Shown here: positions 8,265 through 17,383 of the stretch, one piece after another
Layout: each line of letters begins with the position of its first letter
How positions within the stretch are numbered: the stretch's first letter is position 1
Assembly: GCA_049318625.1 (NCBI GenBank)
Contig: JBMOGA010000027.1
Coordinates: forward strand, 1 to 46,628
Direction: 5' to 3'
DNA length: 46,628 nt
From: JBMOGA01 sp049318625
GTDB lineage: Bacteria > Pseudomonadota > Alphaproteobacteria > Rhizobiales > Hyphomicrobiaceae
Made by a program: the position numbers and the translations under genes
The notes under the pieces: model-generated
The model's input: only the letters and a program-made list of their open reading frames with translations
Told to the model about the DNA's origin: nothing
The model's database searches: none

Positions 8265-9347
8265 ATGCTCTATGAGCTGGTCCAGTTCAGCGACCTGGTG
8301 GGTCCGCTCAACGTCTTCCGCTACATCACGTTTCGCACCGGCGGCGCCATCATGACCGCGCTGCTGTTCGTGTTCCTGTTCGGCCCGGCCATGATCGACG
8401 TGCTGCGCGTCAAGCAGGGCAAGGGCCAGCCCATCCGCGACGACGGCCCCAAGACCCATTTCTCCAAGAAGGGCACGCCGACGATGGGCGGGCTCATGAT
8501 CCTGAGCGGCTTTCTGGTCGCCACCCTGCTGTGGGCCAATCTGCTCAACCCCTACGTCTGGATCGTGCTGTTCGTGACCATCGCCTACGGCGCCATCGGC
8601 TTCTATGACGACTACCTGAAGGTGTCGAAGCGCTCGGTCGCCGGATTTTCCGGCCGCTTCCGGCTCGGCTGCGAGGTTGCCGTCGCCGCGCTCGCCACAT
8701 GGGCCTTTTCGGCGCTGGCCGCGCCGCATCTGGCCACTTCGCTCACCGTCCCGTTCTTCAAGAACATGGTGATCGAACTGGGCCCGGTGTTCCTCATCCT
8801 CGGTGTCCTCGTCATCGCCGGCGCCGGCAATGCGGTGAACCTCACCGACGGCCTCGACGGCCTCGCCATCGTGCCGGTGATGATCGCCGCCGCCACCTTC
8901 GGTTTGATCGCTTACCTGTCGGGCAACGCCAACTTCGCGAAATACCTGCAGATCCACTTCGTGCCGGGCTCCGGCGAGTTGGCCGTGCTGTGCGGCGCGC
9001 TGATCGGGGCCGGCCTCGGTTTCCTATGGTTCAACGCCCCGCCGGCCATGATCTTCATGGGCGATACCGGCTCGCTCGCGCTCGGCGGCGCGCTCGGCGC
9101 CATCGCGGTCGCGACCAAGCACGAGATCGTGCTCGCCATCGTCGGCGGCCTGTTCGTGCTCGAGACACTGTCGGTCATCATCCAGGTGGTCAGCTTCAAG
9201 CTGACCGGCAAGCGGGTGTTCCGAATGGCCCCGCTGCACCACCATTTCGAGCAGAAGGGCTGGGCGGAGGCGACCGTCGTCGTCCGCTTCTGGATCGTTT
9301 CGGTCGTCCTCGCGCTCATCGGCCTGGCGACCCTGAAACTGCGCTGA
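8265..9347 (+). CDS. mraY: Phospho-MurNAc-pentapeptide transferase MraY
   Basis: MraY transfers phospho-MurNAc-pentapeptide to undecaprenyl phosphate, making lipid I at the cytoplasmic face of the inner membrane. The 360-residue protein is polytopic (about ten hydrophobic helices). Family signatures are DDGPKTHFSKKGTPTMGG (about residues 59-76), the catalytic DDYLK (about 111-115), NLTDGLDGLA (about 191-200), MGDTGSLALGG (about 264-274) and the C-terminal PLHHHFE (about 323-329). The GGAGGGAGACG upstream of the ATG supports the start. It sits between murF and murD as in most dcw clusters. Confidence 0.96.
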   Translation: MLYELVQFSDLVGPLNVFRYITFRTGGAIMTALLFVFLFGPAMIDVLRVKQGKGQPIRDDGPKTHFSKKGTPTMGGLMILSGFLVATLLWANLLNPYVWIVLFVTIAYGAIGFYDDYLKVSKRSVAGFSGRFRLGCEVAVAALATWAFSALAAPHLATSLTVPFFKNMVIELGPVFLILGVLVIAGAGNAVNLTDGLDGLAIVPVMIAAATFGLIAYLSGNANFAKYLQIHFVPGSGELAVLCGALIGAGLGFLWFNAPPAMIFMGDTGSLALGGALGAIAVATKHEIVLAIVGGLFVLETLSVIIQVVSFKLTGKRVFRMAPLHHHFEQKGWAEATVVVRFWIVSVVLALIGLATLKLR

Positions 9348-9396
9348 GGCAACGCGGCGGCGGCAAACCGCGGCACACTGGGCTAGCTTGGCAGGC

Positions 9397-10788
9397 ATGA
9401 TTCGCGCGACGACATGGGCAGGCAGGCGGGTGGCGGTGTTCGGCCTCGGCCGCTCCGGCAATGCGACCTGCCGTGCCCTCGTCGACGGCGGCGCCGAGGT
9501 GTCCGCCTGGGACGACGGCGAGGCGGCCCGCGCCGAAACCGCCCGGCAGGGTTTCACGGTCGTCGATCTGGCCGCCGCCGATTGGTCGACGTTCGCCGCG
9601 CTTGTCCTGGCACCTGGCGTACCTCTCACCCACCCCGCGCCGCACTGGACGGTCGAGCGGGCCAACGCGGCCGGCGTGCCGGTGATCGGCGATGTCGAAC
9701 TGTTCTTCCGCGAGCGTCGCGCCACGGGCGGCACGGCGCCGGTCATCGCCATCACCGGCACCAACGGCAAGTCGACGGTGACGGCGCTCACCACCCACCT
9801 GCTCACGGCCATGGGCTGCGACGTGGCGATGGGCGGCAACATCGGCACCGCCGTCCTGTCATTGCCGGACTTCGCGCCGGACCGCATCTACGTGCTCGAA
9901 CTGTCGTCGTTCCAGATCGACCTGACCCCGTCGCTCGCCCCGACGGTCGGCATCCTCATCAATCTCGCGCCCGACCATATCGACCGCCACGGCACCATGG
10001 AGCACTACGCGGCCGTCAAGGCTCGGCTGGTCGAGAGCGCCGATCTGGCATGCATCGGCGTCGACGATGCCCATTGCCGCGCCATCGTGGCGCGGCTGCC
10101 CTCCGCCAGCGTGATCCCGTTCTCGGTGGCGGCTCGCGGCACGCGCTTCGATGTCGACGGTGGTGAACTGCGCAGCGACGGCCGTGCGTTCGCCGACTGG
10201 TCGGGTATCCCGACACTGCGCGGCCTCCACAATGCGCAGAACGCGCTCGCCGCGTCGGCGGCCCTGCAGGCGCTCGCGCAAGCCACCGGCCGCGCGGTCT
10301 GGCAACCGGGCGCGATCGCTACGGCGCTGCGCACTTATCCGGGCCTCCCCCACCGCATGGAGGAGGTCGGCCGCCTCGACCGCGTGCTCTTCGTCAACGA
10401 CTCCAAGGCGACCAACGCCGATTCGACCGACAAGGCGCTCGCGGCCTTCCCCGGTGGCATCCACTGGATCCTCGGCGGCAAGCCGAAGGAGGGCGGCATC
10501 ACCACCCTCGCCCCCTATTTCCCGCGCATCGCCAAGGCCTATCTCATCGGCGCCGCCGCCGAGGAATTCGCCGCAACGCTCGGAACCGCGGTGCCCCATG
10601 TTGTGAGCGGCACACTCGACGCGGCGTTGGCCGAGGCCGCCGCCGATGCCGCAGCGAACCCCGCCGCCGAACCCGTCGTGCTGCTGTCGCCGGCCTGCGC
10701 GTCCTACGACCAGTTCAAGAGCTTCGAACACCGTGGCGATGCCTTCCGCACCCTGGTCCGCCGGATGATCGCCGACGGGGCACGCTGA
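9397..10788 (+). CDS. murD: UDP-MurNAc-L-Ala:D-Glu ligase MurD
   Basis: MurD adds D-glutamate to UDP-MurNAc-L-alanine. The N-terminal Rossmann-like domain opens with VAVFGLGRSG. The ATP loop is TGTNGKSTV, followed by GGNIGTAVL and ELSSFQID. The C-terminal domain contains FVNDSKATNADST and LSPACASYDQF, both strongly conserved. The ATG at 9397 (463 residues) is preferred over an in-frame TTG at 9388. Its stop TGA overlaps the ftsW ATG by one base (TGATG), indicating coupling. Confidence 0.95.
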   Translation: MIRATTWAGRRVAVFGLGRSGNATCRALVDGGAEVSAWDDGEAARAETARQGFTVVDLAAADWSTFAALVLAPGVPLTHPAPHWTVERANAAGVPVIGDVELFFRERRATGGTAPVIAITGTNGKSTVTALTTHLLTAMGCDVAMGGNIGTAVLSLPDFAPDRIYVLELSSFQIDLTPSLAPTVGILINLAPDHIDRHGTMEHYAAVKARLVESADLACIGVDDAHCRAIVARLPSASVIPFSVAARGTRFDVDGGELRSDGRAFADWSGIPTLRGLHNAQNALAASAALQALAQATGRAVWQPGAIATALRTYPGLPHRMEEVGRLDRVLFVNDSKATNADSTDKALAAFPGGIHWILGGKPKEGGITTLAPYFPRIAKAYLIGAAAEEFAATLGTAVPHVVSGTLDAALAEAAADAAANPAAEPVVLLSPACASYDQFKSFEHRGDAFRTLVRRMIADGAR

Positions 10789-11957
10789 TGCCCTTTTCGC
10801 GCGCCGACCGCAGCCGACTGGCCGAGTGGTGGTTCACCGTCGACCGCCGGCTGCTGGTGGCGTCGCTGGTCCTGCTGGCCGTCGGTCTCGTCGTGTCGTT
10901 CGCGGCAAGTCCGGCGGTCGCGGTCAAGAAGGGCCTGCCCGCGCTCTATTTCGTCGAGCGTCACGCCGCGGTGGCGCTGGTCGCGGGCTCGGTGCTCTGG
11001 GCCATTTCGCTGCTCGATCCGCGCGCCGTGCGCCGCCTCGCCCTGGTGCTGTTCCTCGCCGGGCTGGCGGCAATGGTGCTCGTGCTGGTGACCGGCGAGG
11101 AGATCAACGGCGCCCGCCGCTGGCTGCGCATCGCCGGCTTCTCGTTGCAGCCGTCCGAGATCGTCAAGCCGGCCTTCGTGGTGCTGGCGGCTTGGGCCTT
11201 CAGCGAGCGCGCCAAGCGGCCCGACGTGCCGGCCTGGCCGCTCGCAGCCGGCCTCTACGCGCTGCTGGCGGTGATCCTCGTCCAGCAGCCGGACGTCGGC
11301 CAGACCGTTCTGGTCAGCCTCGTCTGGGGCGCGCTGTTCGTCCTCGCCGGCGGGTCGCTGCTGTGGGCCGTCGGCTTTCTGGTGGCCGGATTTGCGGGCC
11401 TCGCCCTCGCCTATGCCACGCTCGGTTACGTCCGGCTCCGGGTCGACCGCTTTTTCAACCCGTCGCCGGGTGACAACAGCCAGGTCGACCGGGCGCTGCA
11501 GGCATTCACGGAGGGTGGCCTGCTCGGCCGCGGCCCGGGCGAAGGCACCATCAAGACGGTGCTGCCGGACGCCCACACCGACTTCATCCTGGCCGTGATC
11601 GCCGAGGAGTATGGCGCCCTCGCCTGCCTCGCGCTGCTCGCGCTGTTCGCCTATCTGACGTTCCGCCCGATCGTCACGTCCGCCCGCAATCCCGACCCCT
11701 TCATTCGGCTGGCGGTGTCTGGCCTCGCGCTCCTGCTCGCTTTCCAGGCGTTGATCAACATGGGCGTCAACACCGGGTTACTGCCACCGAAAGGCATTAC
11801 ATTGCCGTTTGTTTCGGCGGGTGGCTCGTCGGCACTGGCGACGGCCATCACGCTGGGCATGATGCTGGCCTTGAACCGGCGTCGGCCGGGCGCGACCCGC
11901 GCTTCGAGCAACGCGCCACCGGATAGCCTCCTGGGACGGAGACCGCTCCAGTCATGA
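10788..11957 (+). CDS. ftsW: SEDS glycosyltransferase FtsW
   Basis: FtsW is the septal peptidoglycan polymerase that works with FtsI. It is a 389-residue polytopic membrane protein with the SEDS features NGARRWLRIAGFSLQPSEIVKPAFV (starting at about residue 105, split here for length by function: substrate loop then helix), PDVGQT (about 169-174), LPDAHTDFI (about 260-268), INMGVNTGLLP and FVSAGGSS near the end. The N-terminal ~25 residues are cytosolic and charged. It overlaps murD by one base and murG by four, as part of the coupled dcw block. Confidence 0.95.
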   Translation: MPFSRADRSRLAEWWFTVDRRLLVASLVLLAVGLVVSFAASPAVAVKKGLPALYFVERHAAVALVAGSVLWAISLLDPRAVRRLALVLFLAGLAAMVLVLVTGEEINGARRWLRIAGFSLQPSEIVKPAFVVLAAWAFSERAKRPDVPAWPLAAGLYALLAVILVQQPDVGQTVLVSLVWGALFVLAGGSLLWAVGFLVAGFAGLALAYATLGYVRLRVDRFFNPSPGDNSQVDRALQAFTEGGLLGRGPGEGTIKTVLPDAHTDFILAVIAEEYGALACLALLALFAYLTFRPIVTSARNPDPFIRLAVSGLALLLAFQALINMGVNTGLLPPKGITLPFVSAGGSSALATAITLGMMLALNRRRPGATRASSNAPPDSLLGRRPLQS

Positions 11958-13066
11958 GTAGCAGCACCTCCATCGTCATGCTGGCAGCCGGTGGCACCGG
12001 CGGCCACCTGTTTCCTGCCTATGCGCTGGCCGAAGAGCTGGGACGGCGCGGCTACACCGTCGATCTCGCGACCGACATGCGCGGTGACCGCTACGGCACT
12101 GGGTTTCCGGCGCGCAAAATCCATCAGTTGCCCGCCGCGACCCTCACGGGTCGCAGCCTTGTGAACGTGCTGCGGACCGCGGCGACCATGGCCCGTGGCA
12201 TTGCAGCGGCCCGCCGGGTCATGTCCGAGACGCGGCCGGCGGTCGTCGTCGGCTTCGGTGGTTACCCGAGTTTCGCGCCTCTGGTGGCGGCCCGTCTTGC
12301 GGGCATCCCGACGGCGCTGCACGAACAGAATGCCGTGCTCGGCCGCGCCAACCGCCTGCTGGCGCGCGCCGTATCGGCGATCGCGACATCGTTTCCGACC
12401 GTCAAGCTTCTCGAGGGAGCCGCCGCGCGGAAGGCCCATTTCACCGGCAATCCGGTGCGCACTCAGGTGGTGGCCGCCGCCCGCCCCCTTTATGGCCAGC
12501 CCGACGCCGGTGGCCCGCTCCGGCTCGTGGTGTTCGGTGGCAGTCAGGGCGCCCGGGTGTTTGCCGACATCGTGCCGCAGGCGGTGGCGCAGCTCTCCTT
12601 CGCCACCAAGGTGCGGCTCAGCGTCGTCCAGCAGGCCCGCGAGGAGGACATGGAGCGCGTGCGCCAAGCCTATGCCGCCGCTGGCGTGCGGGCCGAACTG
12701 GCGCCGTTCTTCCGCGACCTTCCGGAGCGTCTGGCGACCGCGCATCTGGTCATCGGACGGGCTGGCGCGTCGACCATCGCCGAACTGACCGTTCTCGGCC
12801 GTCCCTCTATTCTCGTGCCCCTGCCCCACGCACTCGACGCCGACCAGTTGCAGAACGCGATCCATCTCGCCGATGCCGGCGGCGCCTTGTGCATCGAGCA
12901 GAAGGATTTCACCCCCGAGCGGCTGACCGCCGAGCTGGTCAAGCTGTTCGATGCTCCCCAGGTTCTGGAAACCATGGCAGAGGCCGCACAGTCGCAGGGG
13001 CGTCCCGATGCCGTCGCCCGCCTTGCCGATCTCGTTGCGGACCTGATAGCCAAGCGAGTGAAGTGA
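11954..13066 (+). CDS. murG: Lipid II-forming GlcNAc transferase MurG
   Basis: MurG transfers GlcNAc from UDP-GlcNAc to lipid I at the inner membrane. The GT28 signature motifs are present: AAGGTGGHLFPA near residues 10-21, GFGGYPSFAPL near 98-108, HEQNAVLGRANRLL (about 122-135), GGSQGA (about 195-200) and RAGASTIAEL (about 269-278). Length of 370 residues is normal. It starts inside the ftsW stop (ATGA). A 52-base gap with AAGGAAAA before murC follows. Confidence 0.95.
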   Translation: MSSSTSIVMLAAGGTGGHLFPAYALAEELGRRGYTVDLATDMRGDRYGTGFPARKIHQLPAATLTGRSLVNVLRTAATMARGIAAARRVMSETRPAVVVGFGGYPSFAPLVAARLAGIPTALHEQNAVLGRANRLLARAVSAIATSFPTVKLLEGAAARKAHFTGNPVRTQVVAAARPLYGQPDAGGPLRLVVFGGSQGARVFADIVPQAVAQLSFATKVRLSVVQQAREEDMERVRQAYAAAGVRAELAPFFRDLPERLATAHLVIGRAGASTIAELTVLGRPSILVPLPHALDADQLQNAIHLADAGGALCIEQKDFTPERLTAELVKLFDAPQVLETMAEAAQSQGRPDAVARLADLVADLIAKRVK

Positions 13067-13118
13067 CGACCGTTGCGGCCCCGGAGGGTCCGACCGCGGC
13101 AAAATAAGGAAAACAATC

Positions 13119-14558
13119 ATGCAGATGCCTGGCGAGCTCGGGACCTTTCATATCCTCGGCATCGGCGGCATCGGCATGAGCGCGATCGCCGAGATCCTCC
13201 ACGCCAAGGGCTATCGGGTCCAGGGTAGCGACCAGAAGGACAGTGCCAACGTCCGCCGCCTCAGGGCCAAGGGCATCCAGGTGTTCGTCGGCCACGACGG
13301 CCGCAACCTCGACGGCGCCGGATTCGTGGTGATCTCGACGGCGGTGAAATCCGGCAACCCCGAACTCGAGGCCGCCCGCGCCGCCGGCCTCCCGATCATT
13401 CGCCGTGCCGAGATGCTCGCCGAGCTGATGCGCCTTTACGCGACGGTCTCGGTCACCGGCACGCACGGCAAGACGACGACGACGTCGCTGTTGGCGCACG
13501 TTCTGACCACGGCCGGCTTCGACCCGACCGTCATCACCGGCGGCATCATCAACGACTGGGGCTCCAACGCGCGCCTCGGCCAGGGACGCTGGATGGTGGT
13601 CGAGGCTGACGAGAGCGACGGCACGTTCGTCCGCATTCCAACCGAGATCGGCATCGTCACCAATGTCGATCCCGAGCATCTCGACTATTTCGGCACCGTC
13701 GAGAACATGCACCGGGAGTACGAGGCGTTCTTCAAGAACATCCCGTTCTACGGCCTCACCGTCACGTGTACGGATCATCCGGTCGCCCGCCGCATGGTCG
13801 AGACACTGGGGCTGCGCCGCGATGGCCGCCGGCTGCTGACCTACGGGTCAGACGCCACCGCCGACCTGGTCCTCGGCGCGGTGCGTGTCGAAGGCGCGAC
13901 CACGATCTTCGATGCCGCGCTGGGCCCCCGCGTGCGGGGCGGAGAGCGATCGCTCAGCGGATGGCGGGTGCCGGTGCCGGGCGAGCACAACGCGCTCAAC
14001 GCCCTCGCCGTGATCGCCGTGGCGACCGAGGTCGGCATCGCCGACGACGCCATCCGCGCCGCCCTGGCGTCGTTCGCTGGCGTCAAGCGGCGCTTTCAGT
14101 CGACCGGCACCTGGAATGGCGTCGGCATCTACGACGATTACGGCCATCATCCCGTCGAGATCGCCGCCGTGCTCAAGGCTGCGCGCGCCGGCACCAGGGG
14201 CCGCGTCATCGCCGTCGTAGAACCGCACCGCTACACCCGCGTCCGCGATCTCTTCGCCGAGTTCTGCGCCTGCTTCGCCGATGCCGACGCCGTCGTCGTG
14301 GCGCCGCTCTACACCGCGGGTGAGGCGCCGATCGCCGGCATCGACAGCCGTTCGCTCGCGGATGGCATTCGTGCCGGAGGCCACGCCTCGGTGACGACCG
14401 CCGAAACCGCCGCCGGGATCGCGCCGCTGGTCAGCCGTCTGGCCCGCCCCGGGGATACGGTGGTCTGCCTCGGCGCCGGCAATTCGACCGACTGGGCCCA
14501 TGCCCTGCCGGGCGAACTGGCCACCCTGCCGGCAGCCCCGGCCGGGGACGCCGCATGA
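13119..14558 (+). CDS. murC: UDP-MurNAc:L-alanine ligase MurC
   Basis: MurC starts stem-peptide synthesis by adding L-alanine to UDP-MurNAc. The N-terminal nucleotide-binding motif is ILGIGGIGMSAIAEIL, the ATP loop is TGTHGKTTTTS (about residues 112-122), and VVEADESDGTF and VTNVDPEHLDYF are family blocks. The C-terminal domain contains IYDDYGHHPVEI and VVEPHRYTR. It is 479 residues long, within the usual range. AGGA about 9 bases upstream supports the ATG. It overlaps murB by four bases (ATGA). Confidence 0.96.
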   Translation: MQMPGELGTFHILGIGGIGMSAIAEILHAKGYRVQGSDQKDSANVRRLRAKGIQVFVGHDGRNLDGAGFVVISTAVKSGNPELEAARAAGLPIIRRAEMLAELMRLYATVSVTGTHGKTTTTSLLAHVLTTAGFDPTVITGGIINDWGSNARLGQGRWMVVEADESDGTFVRIPTEIGIVTNVDPEHLDYFGTVENMHREYEAFFKNIPFYGLTVTCTDHPVARRMVETLGLRRDGRRLLTYGSDATADLVLGAVRVEGATTIFDAALGPRVRGGERSLSGWRVPVPGEHNALNALAVIAVATEVGIADDAIRAALASFAGVKRRFQSTGTWNGVGIYDDYGHHPVEIAAVLKAARAGTRGRVIAVVEPHRYTRVRDLFAEFCACFADADAVVVAPLYTAGEAPIAGIDSRSLADGIRAGGHASVTTAETAAGIAPLVSRLARPGDTVVCLGAGNSTDWAHALPGELATLPAAPAGDAA

Positions 14559-15520
14559 CCGGCGCGACCGAACTTGCCGCCCGGCTCGCAACCTGGTTGC
14601 CGGATTTCCGCGGCCGGATCCAGCCGGGACAGCCGCTGGCCGAGATCACCTGGTTCCGGGTCGGCGGGCCGGCCGAGGTGCTGGCCACGCCGGCCGACGA
14701 GGCCGATCTCGCGCGCTTGCTTGCCGCCGTTCCACCGGAGGTGCCCGTCACCACCATCGGCCTCGGCTCCAACCTTCTGGTCCGCGACGGTGGTGTGCCC
14801 GGCATCGTCATCCGGCTCGGCCGCGGCTTCTCCACCATTCAGGTCGAACCCGGTCACCGCATCCGCGTCGGCACCGCCGTGCCGGATGTCAAAGTCGCCC
14901 GCGCGGCGGCCGACGCCGGGATCGCCGGCCTCGCCTTCTATCGCGGCATTCCGGGCTCCATCGGCGGCGCGCTGCGCATGAATGCCGGCGCCCACGGCCG
15001 CGAGACACGCGACGTGCTGGTCGAGGCTCGCGCCGTCGACCGCAGCGGCCGGATCCACGTCCTCACGCTGGCCGACATGGCGATGACCTATCGCCACTGC
15101 GGCGTTCCGGCGGACTGGATCTTCACCGAAGCGCTGTTCCAGGGTGCGCCCGGCGACCCGGCCGAGATCGCCAAGCAGATGGAGGAGGTGGCCGCCTATC
15201 GCGAGGCCAACCAGCCCATCAAGGAGCGCACCGGCGGCTCGACGTTCAAGAACCCGGCGGGCCGCAGCGCCTGGCGTCTCGTCGACGAGGCCGGCTGCCG
15301 AGGTTTCCGCGTCGGTGGCGCGTCGGTTTCCGAGATGCACTGCAATTTCCTGCTCAACGACCGCGCCGCCACGGGTGAGGATATCGAGCGCCTCGGCGAG
15401 ACCGTGCGGGCCCGCGTGAAAGCCCGGACCGGCGTCACCCTGGAATGGGAGATCATCCGCCTGGGTGTGCCGGCTGACGGTCACGATTCCGGCGAGGCGC
15501 TGGCGCTGCCGCCCGACTGA
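14555..15520 (+). CDS. murB: UDP-N-acetylenolpyruvoylglucosamine reductase MurB
   Basis: MurB is the FAD-dependent, NADPH-using reductase that makes UDP-MurNAc. FAD-domain motifs include TWFRVGGPAEVL (about residues 31-42) and GLGSNLLVRDGG (about 69-80). GIPGSIGGALRMNAGAHG (about 131-148) and the RTGGSTFKNP block (about 225-234) surround the active site. At 321 residues it matches alphaproteobacterial MurB. It begins in the murC stop and is followed after 40 bases by ddl. Confidence 0.95.
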   Translation: MTGATELAARLATWLPDFRGRIQPGQPLAEITWFRVGGPAEVLATPADEADLARLLAAVPPEVPVTTIGLGSNLLVRDGGVPGIVIRLGRGFSTIQVEPGHRIRVGTAVPDVKVARAAADAGIAGLAFYRGIPGSIGGALRMNAGAHGRETRDVLVEARAVDRSGRIHVLTLADMAMTYRHCGVPADWIFTEALFQGAPGDPAEIAKQMEEVAAYREANQPIKERTGGSTFKNPAGRSAWRLVDEAGCRGFRVGGASVSEMHCNFLLNDRAATGEDIERLGETVRARVKARTGVTLEWEIIRLGVPADGHDSGEALALPPD

Positions 15521-15560
15521 TGCCGCTTTCGGCCGTTCGGCCATCCACGGGAGAAGCAGA

Positions 15561-16505
15561 ATGTCCGTGTCCTCGCGCAAGTACCAGCATGTCGCCGTCC
15601 TCATGGGCGGATGGTCGGCCGAGCGCGAGGTTAGCCTGAGTTCGGGCAAGGCCTGCGCCGACGCATTGGAGACGGTCGGTTACCGGGTCACGCGCATCGA
15701 TGTCGGCCGCGATATCGCCGCGCGCCTCGCCGACGTCCGGCCGGACGTCTGCTTCAATGCCCTGCACGGCCGCTGGGGCGAGGACGGCGCCGTCCAGGGG
15801 CTACTGGAATGCCTGGGTCTGCCGTATACGCACTCCGGCGTTCTGGCTTCCGCTCTGGCCATGCACAAACAACTCGCCAAGCAGGTGATGGCGGCGGCGG
15901 GGGTACCCGTCGCCCCGGGGCGGGTGGTGACACGCCGCGAGGCTGCCGCCGCGCATGCGTTCGAGCGGCCCTATGTGCTCAAGCCGGTCTCCGAAGGTTC
16001 CAGCGTCGGCGTGTTCATCGTCCGCAAGGATCACGACCACCCGCCGCAGGAACTGAATGACCCGGCGTGGTCCTTCGGCGAGGATCTGTTGGCGGAGCGC
16101 TACGTCGCCGGACGCGAGCTGACCTGTGGGGTGATGGGTGACCGCGTGCTCGGCGTGATCGAGATCCGGCCGGCCGGCGCCCTCCAATTCTACAATTACG
16201 AGTCGAAATACGCTCCGGGCGGCTCGATCCACGTGCAAGCGGACGATATTTCACCGGAAATTTACCAATCCGTTCAGAAATGGACCCTGTTGGCCCATCA
16301 GGCGCTCGGGTGCCGCGGCGTCTCGCGAGCGGACTTTCGTTTCGACGACACCGCCGGTGGGACCGGCGAGATCGTGTGCCTCGAGGTCAACACCCAGCCT
16401 GGCATGACGGGGACATCGCTCGTCCCCGAACTGGCCGGGCATGCCGGCATCGGATTCCCCGAGCTGGTCCGTTGGATCGTCGAGGACGCGAGTTGCAACA
16501 GGTAG
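15561..16505 (+). CDS. ddl: D-alanine-D-alanine ligase
   Basis: Ddl makes the D-Ala-D-Ala dipeptide that MurF uses. The protein starts with VAVLMGGWSAEREVSLSSG, the substrate-binding N-domain. LHGRWGEDGAVQG lies near residue 70, YVLKPVSEGSSVGV in the ATP-grasp domain, and the metal and substrate site is VCLEVNTQPGMT near residue 274. The ATG at 15561 is preceded by GGGAGAAG and gives 314 residues; earlier in-frame starts would run back into murB. The ftsQ start lies inside its 3' end. Confidence 0.94.
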   Translation: MSVSSRKYQHVAVLMGGWSAEREVSLSSGKACADALETVGYRVTRIDVGRDIAARLADVRPDVCFNALHGRWGEDGAVQGLLECLGLPYTHSGVLASALAMHKQLAKQVMAAAGVPVAPGRVVTRREAAAAHAFERPYVLKPVSEGSSVGVFIVRKDHDHPPQELNDPAWSFGEDLLAERYVAGRELTCGVMGDRVLGVIEIRPAGALQFYNYESKYAPGGSIHVQADDISPEIYQSVQKWTLLAHQALGCRGVSRADFRFDDTAGGTGEIVCLEVNTQPGMTGTSLVPELAGHAGIGFPELVRWIVEDASCNR

Positions 16506-17347
16506 CGACGGGATCGAGACGCGCCGTCGGGGTGCCCACAGCACCCTGGCCCGGCCGGCCTGTCCTGACGCACACGCCCGCCCCGCCCCGCCCGAGCCGC
16601 CGCCCGGCGCGGCGCGCCGGTCTGAGGCCACGCCACGCCGTCCTGGCCGCCCTCGCCGGCGCCGCCGTGTTCGCCGCCCTTTACCACGGCGTCGGCACCC
16701 GCACCTGGCACCGCGCCGACGTCAACATCAAGAGCTTGGCGTTGGCCGCCGGACTGAGCGTCGACGAGGTGACCGTCGCCGGCAACGTACAGACGCCGGC
16801 CAAGGCGATCTTCGATGCCTTGGACCTCCCCAATATCGAGACCCAGCTCGAACTCGACACCAGCGCGGTGCGCCATCGCATCGAACGGCTGCCGTGGATC
16901 GCCTCGGCCACCGTCACGCGCGTGCTGCCGAATGGCCTCGCCATCGAAGTGCAGGAGCGCACTCCCGCCGTCGTCTGGCAGGACGCCGGCCGCGAATGGC
17001 TGGTCGATCGTTCGGCCCGCATCCTGGGCCCCAATCCGGCCGGTGACCGCGCAACCCTGCCTCGTGTCTCGGGTCTCGGCGGGGCGGAAGCCGCAGCACC
17101 CCTGCTCGATGCGCTCGCCGCCGCGCCCGCCGTGGCCGCTCGTCTCGAACTCGCCGAACGCGTCAGTGGGCGGCGCTGGACGCTGCATCTCTCGGGCGGC
17201 ACCAAGCTGCTGCTCCCGGCCGAAGGGCTCGCGCGCGCGTTGGCGCTCGCCACCGAGGGCCAGCCCGGCCGCCGCCTCGTCGACCGCGCCGCGACCACCG
17301 TCGACCTCCGATCGCCGACCCGCATTTTCATCGGTGCCGGAGGATGA
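16493..17347 (+). CDS. ftsQ: Cell division protein FtsQ
   Basis: FtsQ is a bitopic septum protein that recruits FtsL/FtsB. A basic, proline-rich cytosolic tail (about residues 1-48) precedes one transmembrane helix (about 49-64, AVLAALAGAAVFAALY). A POTRA domain follows (VDEVTVAGNVQTPAKAIF at about 86-103) and a beta domain (IERLPWIASATVTRVLP, VQERTPAVVW, LVDRSARIL). No ATG fits: TTG at 16493 has AGGA 6 bases upstream and overlaps ddl by 13 bases, giving 284 residues. GTG at 16532 is the alternative (271 residues). Frames upstream of this read through ddl in another phase and are not credible. Confidence 0.85.
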   Translation: MQQVATGSRRAVGVPTAPWPGRPVLTHTPAPPRPSRRPARRAGLRPRHAVLAALAGAAVFAALYHGVGTRTWHRADVNIKSLALAAGLSVDEVTVAGNVQTPAKAIFDALDLPNIETQLELDTSAVRHRIERLPWIASATVTRVLPNGLAIEVQERTPAVVWQDAGREWLVDRSARILGPNPAGDRATLPRVSGLGGAEAAAPLLDALAAAPAVAARLELAERVSGRRWTLHLSGGTKLLLPAEGLARALALATEGQPGRRLVDRAATTVDLRSPTRIFIGAGG

Positions 17348-17383
17348 GCCGCGCCGCCATTTTTCAAGCGTGAGGACCGAGCC